From contig JAFECJ010000004.1 in assembly GCA_018242205.1 (NCBI GenBank), positions 62,001-126,000 of the forward strand: a stretch of 64,000 nucleotides of DNA, given 5' to 3'. Both the position numbers and the translations under genes were made by a program. Below are positions 27,330 to 36,231 of this stretch, one piece after another. Within the stretch, counting starts at the first letter, position 1. Every line of letters starts with the position of its first letter. The notes below the pieces were generated by a model. That model made no database searches. It saw only the letters and a list, made by a program, of their open reading frames with translations, and had not been told where the DNA came from. The DNA comes from Pseudomonadota bacterium (GTDB lineage: Bacteria; Pseudomonadota; Alphaproteobacteria; Rhizobiales; Xanthobacteraceae).

Positions 27330-28354
27330 CCGAACCAACGCCGACCGCCAAACTCGCCGCCCAGGGCATTCTCGCCCGCGCACGCTGGCATCCGCTCGAA
27401 TTCGTATTCTGGATCGCCGCCTTCAGCGCCATCTGGCTGTTGCCGAACAAGCATCTGATCCTGACCGAGATCGCGTGGCTCGCCTTGTTCGCGCTGTCGC
27501 TCGATTTGATCCTCGGTTACGCCGGCATTTTGTCGCTGGGCCACGCCGCGTTCTTCGGCGTCGGCTCCTATGCGGCGGCGCTGCTCGCCAAGCACGGCAT
27601 CATCACAGAGCCGGTGCTGGCGCTTGTCGCCGCGGGCCTGATCGCTGCCGTGGTCGGCTTCGCCACCAGCTTCCTGATGCTGCGCGGCGCCGACCTGACG
27701 CGGCTGATGGTGTCGCTCGGTGTCGCCTTGGTGTTGCGCGAACTCGCCAACAAGTTCTCCGATCTGACCGGCGGCGCCGATGGCCTGCAGGGCGTGACCA
27801 TGGAGCCTATCCTCGGCCGCTTCCGCTTCGACATGTTCGGTCACAACGGCTTTGCCTATTGCCTGATCGTGCTGTTCGTCCTGTTCCTCGCGGCGCGGCG
27901 GCTGATGGCGTCGCCCTTCGGCCTGGCGCTCTTGTCGGTCAAGGGCAACCCGCTGCGCGCCCGCGCCATCGGCATCAACGTCGATGCCCGGTTGGTGACG
28001 ATCTATACGATCGCGGCGTTCTACGCCGGCGTCGCCGGCGGTCTTCTGGCGCAGACCACGGCATTCTCGTCGCTCGACGTCTTTTCGTTCGACCGCTCGG
28101 CCGATCTCTTGCTGGTGCTGATCATCGGCGGCACCGGCTATCTCTATGGCGGACTGATCGGCGCCGTGATCTTCAAGGTCATGCAGGACTACCTCGCGGT
28201 GCTGACGCCGCAATACTGGCCGTTCTGGATCGGCCTGGTACTGGTCGTGCTGGTGATGGTCGGCCGCGACCGCATGCTGCGCTGGACCGAGCCGGTGCGG
28301 ACGCTGGCCAACCGGCTCGACTGGCGCGCCAAAGGGCAGGGGCAGGCGTCATGA
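27326..28354 (+). CDS. ABC transporter permease, LivM type
   Basis: A 342-residue permease with about nine helices. LDLILGYAGILSLGHAAFFGVGSYAAALL (about 57-85) and the loop SPFGLALLSVKGNPLRARAIGINV (about 194-217) are LivM signatures. A short cytoplasmic N-terminus precedes the first helix. It overlaps livH by 4 bases and livG by 4 bases, indicating one transcript with coupled translation. Confidence 0.92.
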   Translation: MTEPTPTAKLAAQGILARARWHPLEFVFWIAAFSAIWLLPNKHLILTEIAWLALFALSLDLILGYAGILSLGHAAFFGVGSYAAALLAKHGIITEPVLALVAAGLIAAVVGFATSFLMLRGADLTRLMVSLGVALVLRELANKFSDLTGGADGLQGVTMEPILGRFRFDMFGHNGFAYCLIVLFVLFLAARRLMASPFGLALLSVKGNPLRARAIGINVDARLVTIYTIAAFYAGVAGGLLAQTTAFSSLDVFSFDRSADLLLVLIIGGTGYLYGGLIGAVIFKVMQDYLAVLTPQYWPFWIGLVLVVLVMVGRDRMLRWTEPVRTLANRLDWRAKGQGQAS

Positions 28355-29103
28355 CGGTCGCCCTCGAGACCACCAATCTCGTCAAGCAGTTCGGCGGCCT
28401 GACCGCCACCGACAATGTATCGATTCAATTCGAGGCCGGCGCGCGCCATGCGCTGATCGGTCCGAACGGCGCCGGTAAGACGACCTTGATCAATCTCCTG
28501 ACCGGCATGCTCAAGCCGACCTCGGGACGCATCATCTTGAACGGCGTCGACATCACCGATGCCTCGCCGCAGAGGCGGGTGCGGCTCGGCATGGTGCGCA
28601 CCTTCCAGATCAACCAGTTGTTTCCCGATCTGACGCCGCTCGAGACCGTCGGCCTCGCCATTTCCGAGCGTCGCGGTGACGGCGCCGATTTCTGGCGCGT
28701 CGCCGGCACCAAGCCGGGCTTGAACCAGGAAATCGCCGACATCCTCGATCGCTTTCGTCTCGCCGACGTCATGAACGCAAAGACGTCGATCCTGCCTTAC
28801 GGCAAGCAGCGGCTGCTGGAGATCGCGGTGGCCATTGCCTGCAAGCCCAAGGTGCTGCTGCTCGACGAGCCGGCCGCCGGCGTGCCGGACGAGGAGCGCC
28901 ACGAAATTCTCAGCAGCATCGCGGCGTTGCCGAAAGACGTCACCGTCGTGCTGATCGAGCACGACATGGACATCGTATTCGCGTTCTCGGAGAGGATTTC
29001 GGTGTTGGTGAATGGCGGGGTTTTCACCGAAGGTCCGGCCGCCGAGGTGGCGCGCGATCCTCGCGTCAAGGCCGTCTATCTCGGGGAGAGCCTCGATGCC
29101 TGA
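28351..29103 (+). CDS. ABC transporter ATPase, LivG type
   Basis: A 250-residue ATPase: Walker A GPNGAGKT (37-44), an LPYGKQRLLEIAVAIA signature-like segment (about 149-164), and Walker B LLLDEPAAG. The signature differs from the strict LSGGQ but matches the LivG-specific LSYGQQRxLEIARAL form. It has the C-terminal extension of the BCAA-type cytosolic subunits. The ATG overlaps the livM stop. Confidence 0.92.
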   Translation: MTVALETTNLVKQFGGLTATDNVSIQFEAGARHALIGPNGAGKTTLINLLTGMLKPTSGRIILNGVDITDASPQRRVRLGMVRTFQINQLFPDLTPLETVGLAISERRGDGADFWRVAGTKPGLNQEIADILDRFRLADVMNAKTSILPYGKQRLLEIAVAIACKPKVLLLDEPAAGVPDEERHEILSSIAALPKDVTVVLIEHDMDIVFAFSERISVLVNGGVFTEGPAAEVARDPRVKAVYLGESLDA

Positions 29104-29818
29104 CGTTCTCAAGGTCGACAATCTTTCGGCCGGCTACGATCAGGCCATCGTGCTGCGTGGCGTCTCGTTCAGCATTCCCGAAGGCCAGTCGATGGCGCTG
29201 CTCGGCCGCAACGGCGCCGGCAAGACCACGCTCATCAACTCGATCGTCGGCGTTACGCGCTATCGCGGCGGCACGATCGCGCTCGACGGTCGCGACGTCA
29301 CCAGGCTGCGGCCGGACCAGCGCGCGCTGGCCGGCATCGGCTGGGTGCCGCAGGAGCGCAACATCTTCAAGTCGCTCACCGTCGAGGAAAACCTCACCGC
29401 AATCGCCAAGGCCGGGCCGTGGACGCTGGAGAGCATCTACGCGATGTTCCCGCGGCTCAAGGAACGCCGCACCAATATGGGCGGCCAGTTGTCTGGCGGC
29501 GAGCAGCAGATGCTGGCGATCGGCCGCGCGCTGATCCTCAATCCGCGCATCGTCCTGCTCGACGAGCCGATGGAAGGCCTGGCGCCGATCCTGGTCGAGG
29601 AATTGCTGGCGGCGTTGCAGCGGATCATCCGCGAAGAGAAGATCTCGGCCATTCTGGTCGAGCAGAACGCCAAGAAGATTCTCGGCATCGTCGATCACGC
29701 CGTGATCCTCGAACGCGGCCAGATCGTCCACGCCAGCACCAGCGAAGCCTTGCGCAACGATCCGGCGACGTTGGAAGCCCATCTCGGCGTCGCCAAGGGT
29801 GAAGCGGTCGTGTCGTAG
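29096..29818 (+). CDS. ABC transporter ATPase, LivF type
   Basis: A 240-residue ATPase: Walker A GRNGAGKT (37-44), ABC signature LSGGEQQMLAIGRAL (about 131-145), Walker B IVLLDEPMEGLAP. The GLAP after the Walker B Glu is typical of LivF. It overlaps livG by 8 bases and completes the importer (binding protein, two permeases, two ATPases). Together they import an amino-acid- or amide-like solute across the inner membrane. Confidence 0.93.
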   Translation: MPDVLKVDNLSAGYDQAIVLRGVSFSIPEGQSMALLGRNGAGKTTLINSIVGVTRYRGGTIALDGRDVTRLRPDQRALAGIGWVPQERNIFKSLTVEENLTAIAKAGPWTLESIYAMFPRLKERRTNMGGQLSGGEQQMLAIGRALILNPRIVLLDEPMEGLAPILVEELLAALQRIIREEKISAILVEQNAKKILGIVDHAVILERGQIVHASTSEALRNDPATLEAHLGVAKGEAVVS

Positions 29819-29837
29819 CGGCCGCGCCGTCAGGCGA

Positions 29838-30251
29838 TCACAGCGCCTCGATGCGGATCGGCTTGGCGCCTTCGTACAGCACGGCGCGGCCGAACTCGTA
29901 GAGCTTGTCGAGGTTCGACGTCAGCGTGATGAAGTGGTTGCCGGCGAGCTGGCCGAGCTTCGAGGCGAAGTGCACGGCGCCATAGGCGAGCAGGATCTCG
30001 GTTTCGCTGATGCCGCCGGGATAGACGATCATCTGGCCCGGGTGCGGATAGCTGGTGTGGTTTTCGTAGGTGAGGCCCAGATCGGTCTCGCCGAGCGGCA
30101 CCCAGACGCCTTCGCCGCTCCAGCGCACATGGATGACCTTCTGCTCGTAAGGCAGGAGTCTCTTGAACACCGCGACGGTCTTGGGCGCCAGTTCGGTCTC
30201 GAACTTGGCGTCGAACACATAGGAACCGGCGGTAATGCGAAGCTTGTCCAT
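29838..30251 (-). CDS. DUF3830 family protein (cyclophilin-like fold)
   Basis: A 137-residue protein with the DUF3830 pattern: FETELAPKTVAVFKRLLPYEQKVIHVRWSGE in the first half, YENHTSYPHPGQMIVYPGGISETEILLAYG in the middle, and FASKLGQLAGNHFITL near the end. The family has a cyclophilin-like barrel and is often found beside liv-type transporters and cyclic-imide or amide-degradation genes. The enzymatic role, if any, is unknown; a role in degrading the imported compound is inferred only from proximity to livF (convergent, 19 bases). The ATG at 30251 is used; a GTG immediately before it is possible. Confidence 0.85.
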   Translation of the reverse strand: MDKLRITAGSYVFDAKFETELAPKTVAVFKRLLPYEQKVIHVRWSGEGVWVPLGETDLGLTYENHTSYPHPGQMIVYPGGISETEILLAYGAVHFASKLGQLAGNHFITLTSNLDKLYEFGRAVLYEGAKPIRIEAL

Positions 30252-30341
30252 CACGAACTCCTGGTCTCGTCAGCCTGCGCCCAGCGCTGACCGGAATGCT
30301 GCCTTGATCAGGCGGCCGTGACAATCATCGGCGTCGCGCGA

Positions 30342-31475
30342 TCAACGGTTGAAAAATCCGCTTTCACTGTCGGCCGCCGCGACGGCATGCCGCTTCTTGG
30401 CGGCCAGTTTGGCCAGGAAGGAGTCTTCGTCCCCAGTCGCGGCGATGTGCTTGCGCTCGCGGGCATGATGGCCCTTCAAGCTGGCCTTGACCACCCGCGG
30501 CCAGCCCTGATGGCGCGCCGCCGCGATTTCCGCCGGCGTGCGCTCGGGCACCGAAGCGGGACGATAGCCGGCCGGGACCGCCTGGACGATCTTGTAGCCC
30601 TTGGCCTTGAGCTCCTGGAGCAGCACCGGTAGCGCCATCGCGGTCGCCGGATGGATGTCGTGCAGCAGCAATACGCCGCGATGGCCCTTGGCCTCGATGC
30701 GCCGCATGGCGCGCTCGACGATCTGCGCCGGCTTGATGCCGTGGAACCAGTCGTCCGCCACTTCGTCGGCGCTCCACACGGCGAGCGACTGCGAGGCGGC
30801 GAAGTTCTCGAGCGTCCGTGAGCGCGCCAGCCCCGGCACGCGGAAGAACGGCGCCACGGCGCGACCGTCGCCGATCGCGGCCTTCACCGCGGCGATGCCG
30901 CCATCGATCTCGCTGGTGAGCTGCGCAGCGTCCATGCGATCCATCGAGAATGGGTGGTGCATGCTGTGGGTACCGATGACATGGCCGTCGTTGTAGATGC
31001 GGCGCAATGTGTCGGGATAAGCGCGCGCCATCTGGCCGACAATGAAATAAGTGACCTTGACGCATTCGGCGTCGAGCGCGTCGAGCACGCGGTCGGTGTA
31101 GGGCGGCAACGGGCCGTCGTCGAAGGTGATGACGACTTCGTGGTCGTTCAGCGGCAGGGATTGGCGGTACTGCATGGTGCCGATGCGCGGAAACGCGTCG
31201 GCCGAGACGGTGATGGTGCGGCTGGTGCCGAGCGCGCCCGGATGATTACAGGCCAGCGCCTTCGCCGGCTCAGGCGCCTTGGGCTGCGCGGGGGCGACTT
31301 GGGAAGGGGCCTTTTGCTCTTGAGGCTGCAGCTCCGGAGCCGGCGCGACGATGGCCGCCGGCTGCACCGACGTCATGGCCTGCTTCAATTCCAGGGTTGG
31401 CTCTTCAGCCCGCGCCGGCGACGCAACATGCGCCAGCCCGAGGGCCAGCGCCAACGCAACAACAGTCCGGACCAT
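30342..31475 (-). CDS. NodB-type polysaccharide deacetylase, periplasmic (copy 1)
   Basis: A 377-residue exported protein: signal peptide VALALALGLAHVASPARAEE, then a Pro/Ala/Gln-rich linker (about 28-75), a NodB domain and a basic C-terminal tail. The active-site motifs are present: TFDDGPLPP (about 118-126) with the catalytic Asp and metal Asp, HSMHHP (about 172-177) with the metal His pair, and LLLHDIHP near residue 275. Likely acts on peptidoglycan or another N-acetylated glycan. The downstream-encoded paralogue is at 31672-32460. Confidence 0.9.
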   Translation of the reverse strand: MVRTVVALALALGLAHVASPARAEEPTLELKQAMTSVQPAAIVAPAPELQPQEQKAPSQVAPAQPKAPEPAKALACNHPGALGTSRTITVSADAFPRIGTMQYRQSLPLNDHEVVITFDDGPLPPYTDRVLDALDAECVKVTYFIVGQMARAYPDTLRRIYNDGHVIGTHSMHHPFSMDRMDAAQLTSEIDGGIAAVKAAIGDGRAVAPFFRVPGLARSRTLENFAASQSLAVWSADEVADDWFHGIKPAQIVERAMRRIEAKGHRGVLLLHDIHPATAMALPVLLQELKAKGYKIVQAVPAGYRPASVPERTPAEIAAARHQGWPRVVKASLKGHHARERKHIAATGDEDSFLAKLAAKKRHAVAAADSESGFFNR

Positions 31476-31671
31476 GAAAACCCCGCCTCAAACCCCTGAG
31501 GTTCGCCCGCGCGCCCTTGGCTGCGGCGCGTCTGTCGCGAACCGTGTCATCGTACGCTAGCGGTCGGCGTCTTAACCGAAAATTAACCGAGACGTCTGTC
31601 CACAGGCTTGTTTTGCCGAGGATTTTCCGGGGGGTGCGGCAAAAAGGAAACAGTGCGCTGCGGCGGCTGTC

Positions 31672-32460
31672 TCAGTTTGTGACGGCGAGCGCGGGCGGCA
31701 CGACGTGGACGATCGAGTAGCCGCGCGCCTTCAACTCCCGCAGCAGCTTCGGCAGCATTCTGGCGGTCTGCGCCTTGGTGTCGTGCAGTAGGACGATACC
31801 GCGGCCGACTCGATCGATGCGCTCGAGCAGAAGCTGAAGCTCGGCATCCGGCGTCATCGGATTCCAGTCGCTGGCCCAGACGTCGGCGCCGAACACGACG
31901 ATGCCGCGGTCCTGCAGCCGGTCGAGGAGCGGCTGGCTCGATAGAAATCCGGGGAAACGGAAGAACGGCGTCGACGGCACTTTCCGGGCAACCCCATTGA
32001 GCGCCAGTTCGTCGCGGGCGATGCCGCGATCAATCTCGGCCTCCGCCTTGGCAAGCGACATGTGCGGCAGAAGCGGATGCGAATAAGTGTGATGGCCGAT
32101 GGAGTGACCCTCGGCGTATTCGCGGCGCACGATCTGCGGGTGGGCGTCGGTGTTGCGGCCGACCAGGAAGAAGGTGGCGCGCACGCATTCGGCTTTCAGC
32201 GCGTCGAGCACCTTCGGTGTGGTCGTCGGCCACGGCCCGTCGTCGAAGGTGAGCACGAGTTCCTTGTCGGCGAGCGGCAAAGTGTCGGGGAACTGCTTGC
32301 GGCCGACACGCGGCGTGGTCGCGGCGCTGACCACCAGGGTGCGCGCCGTGCCGAGTGCGTCCGGCCGGCCGGGGCAGGATGTCGCCGCGGCGGTCGATGG
32401 CGATGCGAGAAGGCTCAGCCCCGCGGCGGTAGCCATGAGCAGGGCGACGATACGTGACAT
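31672..32460 (-). CDS. NodB-type polysaccharide deacetylase, periplasmic (copy 2)
   Basis: A 262-residue exported protein with signal peptide (IVALLMATAAGLSLLASPSTA) and a NodB domain: TFDDGPWPTTTPK, HTYSHPLLPH and IVLLHDTKAQTARMLP. It is paralogous to copy 1 (30342-31475): both share CxxPxALGTxRTxxVSA after the leader, so the pair arose by duplication. It lacks the long Pro-rich linker and basic tail. The ATG at 32460 gives the signal peptide; the frame is open much further upstream, but that stretch is antisense to mgtE. Confidence 0.9.
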   Translation of the reverse strand: MSRIVALLMATAAGLSLLASPSTAAATSCPGRPDALGTARTLVVSAATTPRVGRKQFPDTLPLADKELVLTFDDGPWPTTTPKVLDALKAECVRATFFLVGRNTDAHPQIVRREYAEGHSIGHHTYSHPLLPHMSLAKAEAEIDRGIARDELALNGVARKVPSTPFFRFPGFLSSQPLLDRLQDRGIVVFGADVWASDWNPMTPDAELQLLLERIDRVGRGIVLLHDTKAQTARMLPKLLRELKARGYSIVHVVPPALAVTN

Positions 32461-32655
32461 GGCCGGGACCTGTTGAACCTGCGACGGGTCATTTGTGCGG
32501 CGGCTTTTACGCCTTTGCGATTGCGCTCGCCAGCGGGCCGAGCGTACAAGCCTCGGCGTGGGTGCCGCATCCGATTTCGGGTTACGACACACAACATTTG
32601 CCAAAATCGCCGATGGTCGCAGTCTCAGGTGCCGGTGCCGGCAAGCGGGAGCCTC

Positions 32656-34047
32656 ATGACTGAGCAAGCGCTCGAACTTCCCGAACTGCGCGACCCGGAC
32701 GGCTCGATCCGTCCGGAATACGTCGCCGAGGCCGCGCGCGCCGTCGATGACGGCGATGTCGAGACGTTGCGGCGTCTGGTCGGCGACCTCCATGAGTCCG
32801 ACCTCGGCGCCCTGGTCGAAGCCCTTGATCCGCAGCAGCGCCCCCGGCTGGTGGAACTGCTCGGCATCGACTTCGACTTCACGGCGCTGACCGAACTCGA
32901 CGCCGCCGTTCGCGAGGAGATTCTCGACGAACTCGATCCGGAGACGGTCGCGGAAGGCGTGCGCGAGATCGAGTCGGACGATGCCGTCACCATTCTCGCC
33001 GACCTGCCGCGCGAGGAACGCAGCGAGATCCTCGAGCACCTGCCGCTGGACGAGCGGCTCGCGCTCACCCGCAGCCTCGATTATCCGGAATTCTCCGCCG
33101 GACGGCGGATGCAGACCGAGTTCATCGCCGTCACGCCCGATTGGAATGTCGGGCGGGCGATCGACTACATGCGCGAGACCGAGGATCTGCCGGACCAGTT
33201 CTACGAGCTCTACGTGGTCGACAAGGCCGGGCGCTTCCTCGGAGCGGTGCCGCTCAATCGGCTGTTGCGGGCCAAGCGGCCGGTGCCGGTGTCCGAACTG
33301 ATGGACGAGGAGCGTCGGCGCGTGCTGCCGGCCGAAACCCAGGAAAATGTCGCGCGTCTGTTTCAACGCTACGACATGGTTTCGGTGCCGGTGGTCGATG
33401 AGGGCGACAGGCTGGTCGGCGTCGTCACCTTCGACGATGTGGCCGACGTCATCCAGGAAGAGGCCGACGAGGACATCAAGGCGCTCGGCGGCGTGCCCGC
33501 CGACGAAGAGCTGTCGGATTCGGTCTGGACCATTGCGCGCTACCGCTTCAGCTGGCTCCTGGTCAATCTCGCCACCGCGTTTGTCGCATCCTCCGTGCTC
33601 GGCCTGTTCGAAGGCCAGTTGCAGAAGATGGTGGCACTGGCGGTGCTGGCGCCGATCGTGGCGAGCCAGGGCGGCAACGCCACGACCCAGACCATGACCG
33701 TCGCGGTGCGGGCGCTCGCCACTCAGCAACTCAGCGAAGCCAATGCCCGCTGGGTGATCTTGCGCGAACTCATGGTCGGGCTGTTGAACGGGGTCGCCTT
33801 CGCCGTGATCACCGGCGTTGCTGCCTATGCCTGGTTCGACGTTCCAGGCCTCGGCGTCGTCATCGGCCTGGCGATGATCTGCAACCTCCTGGCGGCCGCC
33901 GCCGGCGGCATTCTCATCCCACTTGCCTTGCATCGCATGAGGATCGATCCGGCCGTGGCATCGAGCCCCTTCGTCACCACGGTGACCGATGTGGTCGGCT
34001 TCTTCTCGTTCCTGTCGATCGCCACGCTGTGGTTTGGCCTGCGCTAG
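32656..34047 (+). CDS. mgtE: MgtE magnesium transporter
   Basis: A 463-residue MgtE. The N-terminal superhelical domain covers about residues 20-145, followed by two CBS domains (about 150-270) with the Mg2+-sensing interface and a C-terminal five-helix pore. The pore has the conserved VASQGGNATTQTMTVAVRAL (about 336-355) near the selectivity filter and the end SSPFVTTVTDVVGFFSFLSIA. It imports Mg2+ down its gradient. No Mg2+-responsive riboswitch is recognised in the 195-base leader. Confidence 0.95.
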   Translation: MTEQALELPELRDPDGSIRPEYVAEAARAVDDGDVETLRRLVGDLHESDLGALVEALDPQQRPRLVELLGIDFDFTALTELDAAVREEILDELDPETVAEGVREIESDDAVTILADLPREERSEILEHLPLDERLALTRSLDYPEFSAGRRMQTEFIAVTPDWNVGRAIDYMRETEDLPDQFYELYVVDKAGRFLGAVPLNRLLRAKRPVPVSELMDEERRRVLPAETQENVARLFQRYDMVSVPVVDEGDRLVGVVTFDDVADVIQEEADEDIKALGGVPADEELSDSVWTIARYRFSWLLVNLATAFVASSVLGLFEGQLQKMVALAVLAPIVASQGGNATTQTMTVAVRALATQQLSEANARWVILRELMVGLLNGVAFAVITGVAAYAWFDVPGLGVVIGLAMICNLLAAAAGGILIPLALHRMRIDPAVASSPFVTTVTDVVGFFSFLSIATLWFGLR

Positions 34048-34161
34048 GCCGCCCGCCGGCCCGGTTACGTTTCATTCACCCTGTTTGCTGACCCGCCATT
34101 AAGGCTGCCTGTTTATTGGTGGTGCGGGGATGCCGCGAAGTCGCGCGGGGAGTATTGCGTT

Positions 34162-36081
34162 TTGGGCGACGTCGATTTGGGAGCGTCGGGCTTGGGCCCG
34201 GCAGAAGGCCGGAAATTTGGCTGGTGGCGACCGCGCGGACCGCGGGCGGGCCGCGATGCTTCCGCGCTGCGACGTCGGCTCGCGGCGCCGGGTGTCGTCG
34301 TCGTGCTGGCGCTGCTGACGCTCGGCGCGGTGCTGGTCAGCGTCGGCGTCGGCTACGAAATCGCCCGCCACAGCGATGAAAAGCTCGTCGCCGAGCAGCG
34401 CCAGGCCTTGCGCAACGCCACCAGCGAAATCCGCACGATGTTCGCGCATGGCCGGGACATCGATCCGCGTTTCGTGCGCATGATCGAACAGAGCGCACGG
34501 CTGAAAGGCCTGACATTCGAGATAACGCCGCCGGACGATGACCGCGAATTCCAGCCGGTGATCGATGGCGACGGCCGCATCGCCGGGTTCTTCACGTGGG
34601 AACGGACCGCACCGACCACGGCGGCGATGAGCGCGCTGACGCCCTATCTCGCGGCGCTGATCGTTGCTCTGATCGCCTTCGCCGCTTTCTCGCTGTGGCA
34701 TCTGCGGCGGGCGGCCCGCAAGGTCTGTGACAGCGAGGCGCTGGCGCGCCGCGCCGCCGATCAGGACAAGCTGACCGGGCTGCCCAACCACGCCAAAATC
34801 GTCGAGTTGCTCGACCTGGCGCTAGCCGAACGCGCGCCCGGCGAGACCACGACCTTCGTGGTCTTCGAGCTCGACGGCATGGCCGATGTCTCGTCCAATT
34901 TCGGCGTGCTCGGCAGTGACGAACTCATCGTCGCGGTGGCCGACCGTATCCGCGAGGCCGCGCCGGCCGGAGCCATCTGCGGCCGCATCGGCAGCGATGA
35001 ATTCGCTCTGCTGCTGACCGCGGATGACGGTGCCGATGTCGACGCCATAGTGGCCGCGGTGATCGAAAGCATTGCGCGGCCGCACTGGTTCGACACCGTG
35101 GTCCGTGTCAGCGCCCATGCCGGCTTCGCCCAGGCGCCTCACCATGCGGCGACCCGCGGCGAACTCACGCGCCGGGCCGAACTGGCGCTGCGCGCCGCCG
35201 CCAAGAAAGGCCCGGGCAGCCGCGTCTCCTTCGACGCGCAACTCGACACGGTCTCGGCCGACCAGAAATTCATTCAGCGCGAATTGCCGCGCGCGGTCAG
35301 CGCCCACGAGCTCGAACTGCATTATCAGCCGATCATCTCCGCCCATGGCGGCCGTATCGTCGGCGTCGAGGCGCTGCTGCGCTGGACGCACGCCGTTCGC
35401 GGCCCGATCGGCCCGGCGGTTTTCATCCCGATCGCCGAGCAGATGGGCCTGATGGACACGATCGGCGCCTTCGTGCTGCGCCGCGCCTTGCAGGAAACCA
35501 AGCGATGGCCCGATCTCTATGTCGCGGTCAATCTGTCGCCGCTGCAGGTGCGCGACGGCTCGATCGTCGAGATGGTGCGCTCCGCGCTCGAAGATACCGG
35601 CGTGTCGCCGTCGCGGCTGATGCTGGAAATCACCGAAGGCGTGCTGATCGACAACCCCGACGAGATGGTGCGCCGCATCGAGGATCTGCATGCGCTCGGC
35701 GTGCGTGTCGCGCTCGACGACTTCGGCTCCGGCTATTCGAACCTCGGTTATTTGCAGCGCTTTCCGCTCGACAAGCTCAAGATCGACCGCAGCTTCGTTA
35801 CCGCGCTCGGCAACACCGCCAATGGCGGCGTCATCATCCAGGCCATCGTCGCGCTCGGCCGCGCGCTCGGCCTGTCGATCCTGGTCGAGGGCGTCGAGAC
35901 CGAACAGCAGCGCGTGCTGCTGCGGCTGGCCGGCTGCGACGAGATGCAGGGCTTCCTGTTCGCCAGGCCCGCGCCGGCGGCGACGATTGACCGGCTGCTC
36001 GAACAGCAGAAGCAGGGCGGCGGCAAGGTGCTACCGGGGACGGACGTCGAGGCGGCCACCGCCGGCAAACTGTCGGCGTGA
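34162..36081 (+). CDS. Membrane GGDEF-EAL protein; EAL intact, GGDEF degenerate (GSDEF)
   Basis: A 639-residue protein with two N-terminal transmembrane helices (about 42-70 and 155-175) flanking a periplasmic loop. The GGDEF domain (about 190-340) has GSDEF at about 277-281 instead of GG(D/E)EF, so cyclase activity is doubtful. The EAL domain (about 365-610) looks active, with EALLRW, NLSP, EITEG, DDFGSGYSNLGYL, KIDRSF and VEGVET all present. It is therefore likely a c-di-GMP phosphodiesterase whose GGDEF part may sense GTP. The start is a TTG at 34162 with ggggag 9 bases upstream; no better start is seen, and the true start may be downstream. Confidence 0.88.
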   Translation: MGDVDLGASGLGPAEGRKFGWWRPRGPRAGRDASALRRRLAAPGVVVVLALLTLGAVLVSVGVGYEIARHSDEKLVAEQRQALRNATSEIRTMFAHGRDIDPRFVRMIEQSARLKGLTFEITPPDDDREFQPVIDGDGRIAGFFTWERTAPTTAAMSALTPYLAALIVALIAFAAFSLWHLRRAARKVCDSEALARRAADQDKLTGLPNHAKIVELLDLALAERAPGETTTFVVFELDGMADVSSNFGVLGSDELIVAVADRIREAAPAGAICGRIGSDEFALLLTADDGADVDAIVAAVIESIARPHWFDTVVRVSAHAGFAQAPHHAATRGELTRRAELALRAAAKKGPGSRVSFDAQLDTVSADQKFIQRELPRAVSAHELELHYQPIISAHGGRIVGVEALLRWTHAVRGPIGPAVFIPIAEQMGLMDTIGAFVLRRALQETKRWPDLYVAVNLSPLQVRDGSIVEMVRSALEDTGVSPSRLMLEITEGVLIDNPDEMVRRIEDLHALGVRVALDDFGSGYSNLGYLQRFPLDKLKIDRSFVTALGNTANGGVIIQAIVALGRALGLSILVEGVETEQQRVLLRLAGCDEMQGFLFARPAPAATIDRLLEQQKQGGGKVLPGTDVEAATAGKLSA

Positions 36082-36231
36082 TTTTCTGTCGCGTCCGCCG
36101 CTCCCGGCGAAATGAATACCGACGCATCATCGGGGCCGGCGACGTAAAAAGTCCGGTTTCATTCTCCGTTTCGCCGGCACGGCGAATGTGTCTAGAGTTG
36201 TCGCCACAATAAATTGCCGGAGGCAACCCCC

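Noticed and set aside
31672..33933. 753-codon minus-strand open frame starting far upstream of the second deacetylase
   Set aside because: Only the last 262 codons encode a NodB domain with a clean signal peptide; the upstream part is antisense to mgtE.
34720..35240. Active diguanylate cyclase in the GGDEF-EAL protein
   Set aside because: The motif is GSDEF, not GG(D/E)EF, so cyclase activity is not claimed.
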